From assembly GCA_017654935.2 (NCBI GenBank), contig CM065687.1, positions 14,634,203 through 14,698,202 on the forward strand: a DNA stretch of 64,000 nucleotides. The letters are read 5' to 3'. The notes below the pieces were generated by a model. The model saw nothing but the letters and a program-made list of their open reading frames with translations. It was not told the DNA's origin and made no database searches. Each line of letters starts with the position of its first letter. Position 1 is the first letter of the stretch. The position numbers were made by a program, and so were the translations under genes. Below, one piece after another: positions 13,804-27,405 of the stretch. Origin of the DNA: Phymorhynchus buccinoides (Eukaryota; Mollusca; Gastropoda; Neogastropoda; Raphitomidae).

Positions 13804-16800
13804 GACAATGCTGATGATGCTGACAACATCAACAACAACGATGACGACGACAACGAGGTCGATAACGACCCTCATTTTTGCATCCCCCCCCCACAGACCC
13901 AGCAGCTGAAGCAGGACATCCAGCAGGAGAACCAGGCCTTGCGGCAGGAGACGGTGGAGCTGAGGCAGCAGGTGCAGTCCATGCTGGCTGAGACCAAGAA
14001 CAGCCTGCAGAGGACCCAGCAGCAGCAGCACCTCAGCAACAACACCCCGACACCCCAACCACCGATCATGGCCCTGGCCCACCTGAGGCAGGCCGGAGAA
14101 GGTCAGTCAGGTCAGTGTGGGTTGGAGATGGTGTTCCGCTCGAGTCCATCACAACGTAGGAGCAATGGGTTGTGCCGATGTGCTGTCACTCACACCTGTT
14201 ATTTTACTAGGGGTGCTCGTTTACTGGAGCACGCTGGTTTTGGGGGGGCACCGAAACTTGTGTTCCGGTTTTTGGAGTGTTAAAAACTCGAGTCTTCCGG
14301 TTTTGGGAGTGTTAAAGACTTGTGTCTTCCGGTTTTGGGAGTGTTAAAAACTTGTCTTCCAGTTTTTGGGGTGTTAACTTGTGGCTTTCGGTTTTTTGGG
14401 TGTTAAAAACTTGTGTCTTCCGGTTTTCGGGGTGTTCAGAACTTGAGTCTTCCGGTTTTCAGGGTGTTATAAACTTGAGTCGTCTGGTTTTCAGGGTGTT
14501 AAAAACTTGAGTCTTCCGGTTTTCGGGGTGTTATAAACTTGAGTCTTCCGGTTTTCAGGGTGTTATAAACTTGAGTCTTCCGGTTTTCAGGGTGTTATAA
14601 ACTTGAGTCTTCCGGTTTTCGGGGTGTTAAAAACTTTTAGCTTTCGGTTTTTGGAGTGTTAAAAACTTGTGGTTTTCGGGGGGTTAAAAGCTTGTGGCTT
14701 CTGGTTTTCGGAGTGCTAAAACTTGTGGATTCAGTTTTTGTGGAGTGCCAAAATGTGTGGCTTCCGGTTTTAGGAGTGCCAAAACTTGTGGATTCCGGGT
14801 TTAGGAAGCCAATTTGTGTGACAGCAGACCTGTTTACTCTACTCTTTTCGAGTAGTATTCTACTCAATTTGGACCTCCACTACTCTTCAAAATTGAAAAT
14901 AATGCTCTCTAATTCTTGATGACTACTCTTTTTCGTTTGATGGTTTAATTAATAAACTACACATTTTGCACCCAAACTACTAATTTCAGCTATCTAGACT
15001 GCTCAAGACTTGTGTAGGGGGTAAACAGGTCTGTGACAGTCAGGTCAGTATGGTGGGAAAAGTCCCCCCCCCAGTCGAGACCAAAAACAGCCTGCAGAGT
15101 ACCCAGCAGCGGCACAACACCCCGCCGACACCCTCTCCCCCCCTCGATCATGATGGTCCCTGGCCCACCTGAGGCAGGCCGGGGAAGGTCAGCCGGGTCA
15201 GTGTGGGTTGGGTCCTCCGAAATCGGAATGCGTCGGCTGAATGCAGCGGGGAGACTGGTGAAAACTGAAAACCGGACACATACGTACGTACCTTACCCAT
15301 TATGGCCTGGGAACGCCGAAGAAGAAGAAGCGTGGGTTGTGGAGATGGTGTTCTCCCCTCCTGTGGGGACACCAGAAACTCATGCGCTTATTTTTCTTGC
15401 TTTCTTTTACTTATTTGCGGATAAGCACGTGAGGTTTCCGCCTGCAATCTGCACAAAGCCTTTCGCCTTATTGGATTCTCCTGCCTTTAAAAAAAAAAAA
15501 AAAAAATCCAAATAATTTTCTCCTCGTTTGTCAAATTCTCATTGATGTTAAACATCTGTCGAAACAGATGATCCTGCTGGAGGTCACAGTGCCGTGGGAA
15601 AGGAAAAGTATGGAATCACATACCATGTTTTCCTAAATTTTTAACAAAATTCAGATTTTGTTACTACATTTTCTTACTGTGTTAATTGTCATATTATAAG
15701 GTGCATGTGTCTCAGCCTGGGAAAATGTATCGCCTTGTTGTAAAAAAACACACCAAAAAACGACGACAGTTTACAAGATAGAATCGCAAGATTTTGCCAG
15801 CAGCTTGAAGAAATGTGGCTTCCATGTCAAAGTCCTTGCAAGGAAGGTTTCGGTCACCATTCGTAGGCGTAATCTTACTACAGTGGAACCTCCCTTATAA
15901 GACCTCCCTCCCACATAAGACCTACTTCTCTGAGACATTGCCCTTCTTTGTAAGTATTAAAATTACCTCCCTTATAAGACCACCCTTATAAGACCTCATT
16001 TTGGATGATTTTTGAAGGTCTTATAAGGGAGGTTCCACTGTACTTTTATCGTTATGATGATCATCATCATTGTAACAATCCTTGCCATCTTCATCGTAAC
16101 ATTTTTTGTGTGTTTTTTTGCGTGGTAACAGCAGAAGAGAACAAGCTGCCAATGGCAGGCAGTGGCAGCGGCAGTCAGGAGGGGTCAATGGGGCGCACAC
16201 CCGACGCCACGATCGACGACTGGCAGCAGACGTCGGCCATGGTGACGGCAGAGGTGGAACAGCTGCACCGACGGCTGGAGGACGGCCGGCAGAAGGAGGA
16301 GAAACTACGTGCTGATCTGGCTGCTAAAGAGCTGGAGGTTGGTTCAGTGTGCGTGCGTGTGTATGTATGTGTGTGTTTGTGAGAGAGAGAGATACATAGA
16401 GAGTGAGTGAGTGAGTAAGAGAGATAAGCGATAAAGAGAGAGGGAGCAGAGATGGAACAGCTTCAGACAGATACAGACAAACAAACAGAGAGAGAGAGAT
16501 CTGAAAATATATTTTGCCTCAGTTTTTCTTTCCCAGATTTCTTGGTTGCAGGGGCAGATCCATCTTCAGCACAGCGAGGTGGAATCACTGCATGCCCAAC
16601 ATGAACAAGAGACAAACAGACAGACAGAGAGAATACGAATACGAATGTTTAATGACGGATAAGCTCAAGCTTCTTTACACCATGCCCTCAAGGGGAAAAA
16701 GAAAAGCCAAATAACAAGAAAAGGAAAACAAAAAGAAAGTAAAAAATGCATAAAAAGAATAGAAAATAACAACAGGCATGTTCACAGTAAATTGAAGAAC

Positions 16801-19800
16801 ATGCGGAAAAAAAATTCAAGCTCAAATGAACAGCTCGTTCACGTACTCGCACACACACAAAAACATACAGCATATCCTATAACTATACCAAAACATGCAC
16901 ACCTAGTCTCTCGTGGTGTGTTCGAACACACAGGTGCAAATACGCTCATACGCTCATGGTCCAATGATAGAATACAATACACTAATAACCCCACGTTATA
17001 GAGAAACATTATATTTACATAAAGTCATTATTATTTCTAAACAAACAGCGAATTTTCTAGGAAGTTAATAGCTTAAAACTTTTCTAAGAGGTGTTTGTGA
17101 TATGTTCTTTTAAGGGATGAGACACTTATTAGGTGTTTATTGCAATTTTCTAATTCATTCCATAATTTGCTACCGGAGTATGTAAGGGAGGTCATAAACA
17201 GGTTTGTTCTAGGGCGAGGAATATAAATTATATTTTTGCTACGAATGTTATGAAATGCTACGAATGAGAGATGGAGAGAGAGACAGACAATGGACAGAGA
17301 GAGATATGATAATTACTTTGTTTTTTTGTTTTCTCCAGATTTCTCAGTTGCAGGGACAGATTCATCTTCACCACAGCATGGTGGAATCATTGCATGCCCA
17401 ACACGAGGAGAGAGTGAGACAGACAGACAGAGAGAGACAGACAAACAGACAGAGAGGGATATGATAATTACATGTTTTTTTCCAGATTTCTCAGTTGCAG
17501 GGACAGATTCATCTTCACCGCAGCGAGGTGGAAACACTGCTTGTCCAACATGAAAAAGAGACAGACAGAAAGATGGAGAGAGACAGACAAACAGACAGGG
17601 AGATTATGATAATTATGTGTTTTTTCTCCAGATCTCCCAGTTGCAGGGACAGATCCATCTTCACTGCAGCGAGGTAGAATCACTGCATGCCCAACATGAG
17701 GAGAGAGTAAGAGAAACAGACAGAGAGGGATATGAAAAATATGTTTTTTTGTTTTTTTTAGATCTCTCAATTGCAGGAGCAGATTCATCTTCACCGCAGC
17801 GAGGTGGAATCACTGCATGCCCAACACGAGGAGAGGGTGAGGCAAACAGACAAGAGATATGATAATTATGTCTTTTTTCTCCAGATTTCCCAGTTGCAGG
17901 GACAGATTCATCTTCACCGCAGCGAGGTGGAATCACTGCATGCCCAACACGAGGAGAGGGTGAGGCAAACAGACAAGAGATATGATAATTATGTCTTTTT
18001 TCTCCAGATTTCCCAGTTGCAGGGACAGATTCATCTTCACCGCAGTGAGGTGGAATCACTGCATGCCCAACACGAGGAGAGGGTGAGGCAAACAGACAAG
18101 AGATATGATAATTATGTCTTTTTTCTCCAGATTTCCCAGTTGCAGGGACAGATTCATCTTCACCGCAGCGAGGTGGAATCACTGCATGCCAAACATGAGG
18201 AGAGAGACAGACAGAGAGGGATATGATAATTACTTTGTTCTTTTTCTCCAGATTTCCCAGTTGCAGGGACAGATTCATCTTCACCGCAGCGAGGTGGAAT
18301 CACTGCATGCCCAACAAGAAGAGAGAGACAGACAGAGAGGGATATGATAATTACTTTGTTCTTTTTCTCCAGATTTCCCAGTTGCAGGGACAGATTCATC
18401 TTCACCGCAGCGAGGTGGAATCACTGCATGCCCAACAAGAAGAGAGAGTGAGGCAGCTGCACCAGCAACACGACGCTCAGCTGCAGCAGATGGAGAGACA
18501 GCAGAAAGAGGAGTCCTCCCTGCAACAACAGGTAACATGTAGAAAACCTGTAATTTCTACTCTACAAAGTGCACCTTTGCGTAAGATACTGCGTCTGCAT
18601 TTTTATTAAAAACTAAAGGAGAGTTGTGGCTGTATCCACATTTATCCCTTGAAGAATTGCAATTAATTTATTGAAAGAAAGCTGGATTAATTCCCACCAG
18701 CGTATCCGAAATTCCAGGAGCCTTTTTTAGCCCAACTTGTGTACTTCATTGGGTAAGGGATAGGGTTAGAATCAGCTTAGGGTTATTTTTATGCCACGGA
18801 AAGTTTGAAAAAATTAAATATCAGCCATGAAAAATGAACGTAAACCCTTTAAATTCAGCATCGCCGATCAGTGTTGCCGTAAACCATGGGGAATTCCCGT
18901 AAAAATGGCGACCGTTTAATGCCAAGTTCGCATTACGGTAGTGCTTCAAGCAGTTGTTTAGCTTCTTATATTATAATTATTAATCTTTCATTCTGACGAA
19001 AATAATCCTAAGCTGATTCTATCCCTATCCCTTACTCCTTGAAGTGCAAAAGTTGGGCGAAAAAGGCTCCTGGAATTTTGGATACGCTGGTGGGAATTAA
19101 CCGAAAGCTGAACGAAACCTCTGTTGTGGTTCTTGCCATCAACAATTTTTTATCTTTATTATGGGGATCCTTCCTTTCCTTTAGTCCCTTGACCGCTGTG
19201 GTCGTTGGGGGGATTGATGGGCAGCAGCAGACAACATTCTCCAGTTCTGCCTCTGGTGGGCGGCCGGGATCAGGTCATTCATGTTCATGTTGGTCCATTC
19301 TTTGATATTGTCGACCCAGTTCTTCTTTTGTCGGCCGTGACTCTTCCACGGTTCCCTGGAGAATGGTCTTCGACAATGATTCGTGACGGTTGACGTGGCC
19401 AAACCAGATGAGCTTGCGATGTTTAACTGTCGTCAAAAGGTGTTCTTGTGGCCCAACCAGCTCTGCGATCTTGTTGCGGACATATTCATTTTGTCTTGCG
19501 TTCTAGGTATGTAATGCCCAGCAGTTTTCTCAGGCATTTTGTTTCAAAAGCTTGAATTTTTCTCTCGGAGTCAGCCAGCAGAGGATAAGTGTGGATTATT
19601 GTAACCAAGATCGGTACAAAAGCTGAATGTGCATGTTCAAGCCCCATTAGATTTAAATGATTGTGAATTTGCAGAAGGAATGAACATTTGAAAATGGCAG
19701 TGTTTGACAGTCAAAAGTGTCATGCTCACACACACACAAACTATGCAGTTCTGTGAATCTCAATCGTTGCTTACTCAAATATTAACCGAGGTGCTGTTGA

Positions 19801-22800
19801 ATATGGCAACAAGCCCTCCACCACCTCAATAGACTAACTAACTTCAGATAACATAATGCCATTTAAAAATATCAAGCAATTCTGTGCATCAGTTCACAAG
19901 ATATTCCACAAACAGGCACACACATTACAATATTCTTTACAACAGTATAAAAACAAAACAAAACACGTTGATTGTGTATACGAAGTGGAAGAAGAAGAAT
20001 GGCCAAACTGCAGACAAGAATGATCACAATGGCCGCTGTGTTGCATGAAGACAGTGGGCTTATGAGCTTTAGCCCTCTTACCCCAGCCGCCCGACGCTAA
20101 CCTTACTATGAAATCCCATGTCAAGGGAAATAACTTGCGCAATTCACATCAGTATGTACTTTAAAAAAATAATTAAAAATATAATTTCAGTCTGAAAATG
20201 CATTGAATTATTTCTATTATGTTCTTGATACTCTGAAAAAGTAACAAAGAAACACTAATTTCAAATTCATGGTAATGATTATTTATTACAAAAAAAAGTC
20301 ATGTGACAGTAAAATGTGCTAAAAAAATCAAAAAATCAATTAAACAAAATGTCAAAAATCAATCAAGAAGGCTCCCAATTTGGCATCGGAGAACAGAATA
20401 TTCAATCTACTACAGCTATGTGCAATAAAACTGTGCAAAACAATGTCCATTGCAAAGATGGGCTTTGCAAACAGTTCAGCCTACAACAGTTTCTTTATGA
20501 TTTCTATACAGTAGCCATTTGGCTGACAGCATCCACTTTCGCGATCATTTTTGGTGTCAGATCATCGATTTTGGCTTCGAGAACTTTGAAGTCTGTTATC
20601 TAGGTCACATTCGCCCCCTACTCGTTCAATTTCTACAAGTTGCCTCGCTAAAAAGCCGTCAAAATCGCCGTAATGGGCGACGATATCGTTCAGCAGACGC
20701 CATAATTCTTCATCGGACAACTAAATTTTTATTGTTGAATTAAAAAAATCATAACTTTCTGAAAACTCAATCAATTGTGACACAGTAAACTGCAAATGGC
20801 AGCGTAGGAAGTGGCCGATAGGCAAGTCTCATGCTGCGATATTCTCGCGTTACATACGCAGTACAGTCTGTGGTCGTAGTCGACAAGTGCAAATTAGGCG
20901 TTAGCGGGCGCTCCGCTGTAACGGGCCGCGATTTTTTACCAGGCGCTAGCGGTCGATCGGGTGGTAAATGGGTTAAGAAGAACAAAAGTTTAAAAAAAAG
21001 TAGATTGTTTATCCAAATATGTAACCTAGCACCACGAAAGGGACATGAAGTCACTGGGTTTTGAGTTATTGTTATTTTCATGTTCTCTAACATCGTATCT
21101 TTCATAATTATAAAGGATAATCTTTAAAATGGTCTCTAAAGTGACTTATAAGTGTTTTAAAACGAGTAGGTCAATGAATTTTCTTCAGCTAGGCTAGAAT
21201 TTAGACTGTGTTTTCTCAAAATGGCCGACGCTCACCCTACTAACTTTAAATGCTCATAACTTTGGAACGGAAAAAGATACAATCATGGTTCTTGTATCAT
21301 TAGAAAGATAATTGTCTGAAGTTTTCAAATGTATTATTTCCTCAGATGGTCAGTTTGACACTTAATGACCCCTTCGTGGTGCTGGATCACATATGTGCAT
21401 GTACAAGCAGCTGTACTTTATTTACGCAGAGTCTGACTGCCACCAGTGCGGACGACGTGCAGACGCTGAGGTCTCAGGTGCTGACGCTGATCAACGAGGT
21501 CCACGACACCCAGAACAAGCTGGCCACCGCCCACAGGACCATCGACACCAAGAGCAACAGGTGAAGAAACCACCATCGCTTGTGACGTTTGAACAGGAGA
21601 GTTTAGGGAAAACTGAAGGCAGACAGAAATGCCAGGAAGTAAATTCACCATGAGCGTATGTTCGATAATTAGACGGAGCAGGGCTCCCAGGGACCCCCAT
21701 ATGGGGGTCTATGAAGTACTATTATTCTAAAGGACCCTCTGAAAGAATGTGCAGGGGGTCCCAGGGATGCACTAGAAACATTATTTCTTAGCATTCACAA
21801 TGTCATTGGGACCCTCTATCCCTCCTAGGACCCTTTATACTGCAATTGAAGGGGTCCCTGGGACCCCTTCTTTTGCGGGACGATTGGGAGCCCTGCGGAG
21901 ACTGCAGCAGTATAGCAGTTGCTGTTGGGAGAACTCTGTTCCAACTTCAGAGCCGAAGTACTGGCCATCAAAACAGCAGCAGACTTCCTCTCCACCTGCG
22001 AAAAGCCCCTCGGCAGCGTCTTCATCTTCACGGATTCAATGTCCACTCTCCAAGCCCTTGACTCTGCTGATCCAGACCCACTGATTCAATCCCTCAAGGC
22101 CTCCCTGACCCAAAAGGCTCCAACCACTCTCTCCAGTGGGTTCCTGTTCATATCGGCCTTTCGGGAAATGAGTGCGCAGATCGCCTTGCAAAGGAAGGTA
22201 GCCAGCTCGCCCAGCCTGACGTCTCTGCTAGGTATGAGGAAACCGAGACTCATCTGCGGCAGGTTAAAAATGGACTGGCTCCACCGAAACAACGACTACC
22301 AGGCACACCAGGAGGCGGACTTTTGAGAAACCATCTTCCGGCTGCGCACAGGGCACTGCGGCCTCCACGCACACCTATGAAACATTGCGGTCAAAGACTC
22401 ATCCCTATACCTTTGCAGACAAGCTGACCAGACCCCTTCCCACGTTCTTCAGGACTGTACGACGGGATGCGGCAACAGACCCGGCCTGAAGGGACGGACC
22501 TCAGAACCAAACTCTGGGGGACGGCTGATGATCTTCGCCGGACATCCAGGATTGCGGCAGCACTCGGTCTGAGATTTTGATGCGTAGCCTGTTGAACGAT
22601 GAAGAAAAAGGAGGTGGAGAAGAAAAATTCCTTGCATTCTGTCTGCCTTCAGTTTGCCCCAAACTCGAGTTTTTCTGAGGTTTCAGAACTGATTTTAGCT
22701 AAGACGAGGCACATGTTTACAGAATCCCCCTGTGGGGATACCGGGGGGTCTTTTGTATAAATAGTTCCCCCACCTTCTGGAAGTTCTGTGCTTGTAACTT

Positions 22801-25800
22801 CCTCTACCAAACAACATACCAGCTGATCAGTTACCTGATGCGTTCTGTGACTTTTTCACTGATAAAATTGTACAGCTCAGGTCAGAACTTGACAAAGCAG
22901 GTGGAAGCCATATTTTTCTGTCTTTACTGGAAAACCAATGCTAATCTCGATCCAAACGTAATGAAGAATTACAGGCCTGTGTCAAATTTGCCTTTTATTT
23001 CTAAAATCTTGGAGAAGGTTGTTCTGTGTCAACTGCTCAATCATTTGAGTCAGTCTGACTTGCTTGAGCCTTTCCAGTCTGCCTACAAGGCAAATCATTC
23101 CACAGAGACAGCTTTACTTCGTGTTGTCAATGATCTGCTCTCTGCTTGTGACAATGGTAATATATCTTTGCTATCCCTACTTGATCTGTCGGCCGCGTTT
23201 GATACGCTTGACCATAACATATTGCTTAAGAGACTACAAGTCTCTTTTGGATTGTCAGGTTATGTTCTTAAATGGTTCACATCTTACTTGAGTGACCGAT
23301 TCCAGTCTGTTGTTGTACTCAATCAAGTTTCAAAATCTGTTTCTCTGAAATATGGAGTACCTCAGGGTTCTGTGTTAGGACCTGTGCTATTTACAATGTA
23401 CATTCAACCTCTCAGTCAGTGGATCAGGCAGTTTGATGTTATGCATCACATGTTCGCTGACGATGCACAGCTGCATCAGTCGGCACAACCCTGTCAGTTT
23501 CCCCAGCTTGTTGTCACTCTTCAGCAGACAATAGAATCTGTCAAACAATGGATGACTGTGAACAAGCTGAAAATGAATGATGGGAAGACCGAGGTCATCC
23601 CAGTTGGAACGTCCAGGCAGCTCAAAGCAGTCTCCAACAGCAGTTCTCTTGTTGTGTCTGGTGAAGACATCTGTTTTGCCGAGTCCGTTAGGAATCTTGG
23701 GGTACATCTGGATCGTGTACTCTCAATGGAGAACCATATAAAGCTACTGTGCAGGACCATCTATCTTGAGCTCCGCAGAATCGGTCATATCCGTCCTTTT
23801 CTTACCATTGATGCGGCCAAAAAGCTCATGTCAGCATTTGTTTTGTCCAGACTGGACTATTGCAATTCTTTGTTTTTTGGTCTCCCAAACACGCTTCTCG
23901 ACAAACTGCAGAGAGCTCAGAATCATGCTGCACGCATAGTCCTCAGAAAACGCAAATTCGACCATGCAAAGCCTCTCTTGAGGGAGCTGCACTGGCTTCC
24001 CGTTCGAGCCCGTATCGAATACAAAATTGCCACCCTCTGTTTTCGATGCCTCCACGATCTTGCTCCCTCCTATCTTTCAGACTTAGTTGTGCCATACACA
24101 CCATCGAGATCTCTCCGTTCCTCAGACGCTGGTCATTTGGCCATCCCGCGAGTTCGCCTGGAGACATATGGCAAGCGTTCTTTTTCTTTTGCTGGCCCTA
24201 CTGTTTTTAATTCGTTACCTTTAGCCCTTCGTAATGCACAAACGTTTAACGCTTTTAAATCAGGCATGAAGACCTTCTTATTCCATACCTATTTTAACCA
24301 TGATTAATCTGACGTGTATCAACCGTCAACCTGCTGATATGTCTTATTCCAAACGGTGTGTGTGTGATTGCGTGTGTGTAGGTGAGTGCGTGCGTGTGTG
24401 TGTGTGTGAGTGAGAAGGCGCGAGAGAGAGTGGAGGGTGTGTTTTGCTGTTGTTGTTTTTTAGGGGGGGAGACAGCGCGGGGTGAGGGAGGGGGGAGGGG
24501 AAGGGGGTGGTGAGAGAGTGGAGGGGCTGGGGGTATATGTTCCCTGCATGTATTAATTTTAATGTTTTCTAATGATATCTTGTTCTTACGATGTCAAAGT
24601 TCTTTTTTATGTTTTAATCTTGTATGTCTCCTTTCTCTTCTTTCTTAAACCTGTTGGTTTTTATCTTTGTAATGGCGCCTGGAGCCTCGCGAGGGACAGG
24701 CGTCACTTTTTAAAATGAATTAAATTATTATTAAATTATTTAATCTGTCACTGTCTTTGATTCTGCCTTTTCCTTTGCTAGCTGTCATCTACTGTATTTT
24801 TGCCTTACCGGTCCATTCTCCTGCCTTTTTTCATGAAACACTTTCAAAAACATTTCCTCCAGCCGAAGTCGGACTTGCTGGGCCTATTTCTTAGGCGCAT
24901 AACGGCAGCATGACGCATCTGCAGTCATAATTTACAGGAATCTGTCTGAGTGATTGAAAAAGAAGAAGTTTACAGAATGTGGCCCTGTGAGGGCATTGAG
25001 CATAAATTTACTATTTTTTGTTGGCATAAAAGCGTAAACTTACTAAACAAAATTAGTCCACTTTTGTCCTGCTTCTTTTTTAAAATTTATACAGTACCAT
25101 TCTTGCTGGTTGTCGTTAAGGTTAGGAAAAAAAAAGCAAGCTTGCAGACGCTGTTTCAGAACTTAGAAGTAGAGGAGATAGAATCTTAAAGTCACACTGA
25201 CCTGAAGAATGTTCTTTCTAAAAATGCATAGAGATCACTGAGAGAAATTGTTCTACATAAATCACACCACGCAGTTTCCTTTGGTTCCCCTTAAATCGAG
25301 TGTCAAAGGTGGTCATTTTTATCTGGATTTTTTTGGGGGCCAGGTGTGACTCGCATCCAAATGCCCCCCAAATTCAAAGCGAAACAGCACTTTGAAGCGC
25401 AGCCTCAATTTGAATTTGGGGGCATTTGTATGTGGGTCACACCTGGCTGAAAGTTGATCTCTCAAACACGTTTGTTGTTTGCTTCTTCACTGATTCTTTC
25501 CTTCATTCCACCCCCTCCTCCTCCCCACCCTCCATCCCCCTTCATTGGTCTATGCCAGGCTTCAGTTATGCATAGAAATTATGACCCAGTATATCAAAAA
25601 AGGAGAAAAAAAAGTGACAATCGAGAGGTGAGGGAAATACCCCCCTTGAGTGAGTGACCCGGGTTCGAATCCCGGCCTCGCCCTTTCTTTCTAGTTTGAC
25701 AGGAAAATCAAACTGAACGTCCAGTCCTTCGGATGGGGACTTACAGCTAGTCTGACCCGTGCGCTTTACAGCACGTAAAAATCCCACTGCAGTTGATAGT

Positions 25801-27320
25801 CGGTAAGAGCAGGGAGAAATCCCGCTGCCTGGTATGGCCAAATTGATAGCTACGTTATCCAAGTGTGCCTACACCCACTCCTCACCCTGTGCCCCCCAAA
25901 TAACAAATTTTTTTTAATGGGTAGGCGCTGCACTTGCGGCGACGCGTTCTCCGGGAGGAGAGCAGCCCGAGTTTCACAGAGATACCAATGCCAAATGCCA
26001 TTGAATGTTGGACAGGGTGAAGGAGCTGGAAGCCTACAGCAGTCAGATTCTCACAGACTCGCGGAATCAGCTGCAGCAGCTGCAGCAGGCGCTCACCATG
26101 GGGGATAGGCAGCTGGTTGCCGAGCAACAAGACCACGTCACCACCAAGTGAGACTGGCTTTCTGAGTTTGTGAAGTAAACTTGGAAAGCAGGAAATCGGA
26201 AAATGATTTATTATCTTGTTTGACTAAGGCCGGGTTCACGTTAGACGCTTAAGTTCCGTAGGGAAAACCCTAAATAAGTGGAGAAAAGAAAGAAAAAAAG
26301 ATTTGCGCACGTGTCTGAATTTCCCCTATATGCGTAAACTTTTATCCTTCTTTCTTCCACTTATTTAGGGTTTTCCGTACGGAACTTACGCGTCTAATGT
26401 GAATCCGGCCTAAATCTCTTCTTGATCAGATAAATTATCTCTTTTCCCTCCTCCCCCCCCCCCCTCTTAAAGACCCACCACGTCACATGTCAAAATCATG
26501 GTGTTTATGTGTTTTCCCTCTTATAGCTGGTAAGAAATCTTAATAAATCTTCCTAGCGTAAGAGGGAATGTGACACATGATGTGGGGGGGTCTTTAAACC
26601 TCTTCATTTTGGTTGGTTTATTTAACACAGATTGTCACCTTGTTTAAGCAAAGAAAATGTTTGGAAGGTTGGAGATTTTAAACCTCTTCATTTTGGTTGG
26701 CTTATTTAATACAGATTGTCACCTTGTTTAAGCAAAGAAAATGTTTGGAAGGTTGGAGATTTTAAACCTCTTCATTTTGGTTGGCTTATTTCATACAGAT
26801 TGTCACCATGTTTAAGCAAAGAAAATGTTTGGAAGGATGAAGATTTTAAGGACGTTCTGTTAAATGTGTTTATATTGATGTACCAGTTAAAGGAAATGGC
26901 AGGCATTTGGCATATCTACCAGATTTCATCAGTCTTGTCTTGTTTATTTGCTTGTTGACATAACCTGGCTTAAATACTCCAAGGATCATCCCAACAGCGG
27001 AAGCGCTTGAACAATATGGTACAAATGCATCAGCTAGGGATGAGAACAGTATGTGTGTGACCGTTTTTGATTACCCTGCCATGTGGGCAGCCACACTCCC
27101 TCCAACTTCGGTGGATTTTGGAGACTGATGATGTTATGCTAGCAGCTTATCATGGCTAAAGACATTGCCCGCATAACTATGCATAGCATAGCAACATTTT
27201 GATGTAGTCTTGGTGTTCTAGCCTATGTCAGTTGGTCTGACACAGCCTTTAGCCAAGGCGGGTCCTGTGTAAATGTGGAGACTGGAACACATTTTTGCTT
27301 GCTGCAGACACAGACAGACA

Positions 27321-27362
<42 letters not shown>

Positions 27363-27372
27363 CACACACACA

Positions 27373-27405
<33 letters not shown>

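Noticed and set aside
17661..18284. 207-codon minus-strand frame with repeated VGHAVIPPRCGEDES
   Set aside because: Antisense shadow of the exon 7 array.
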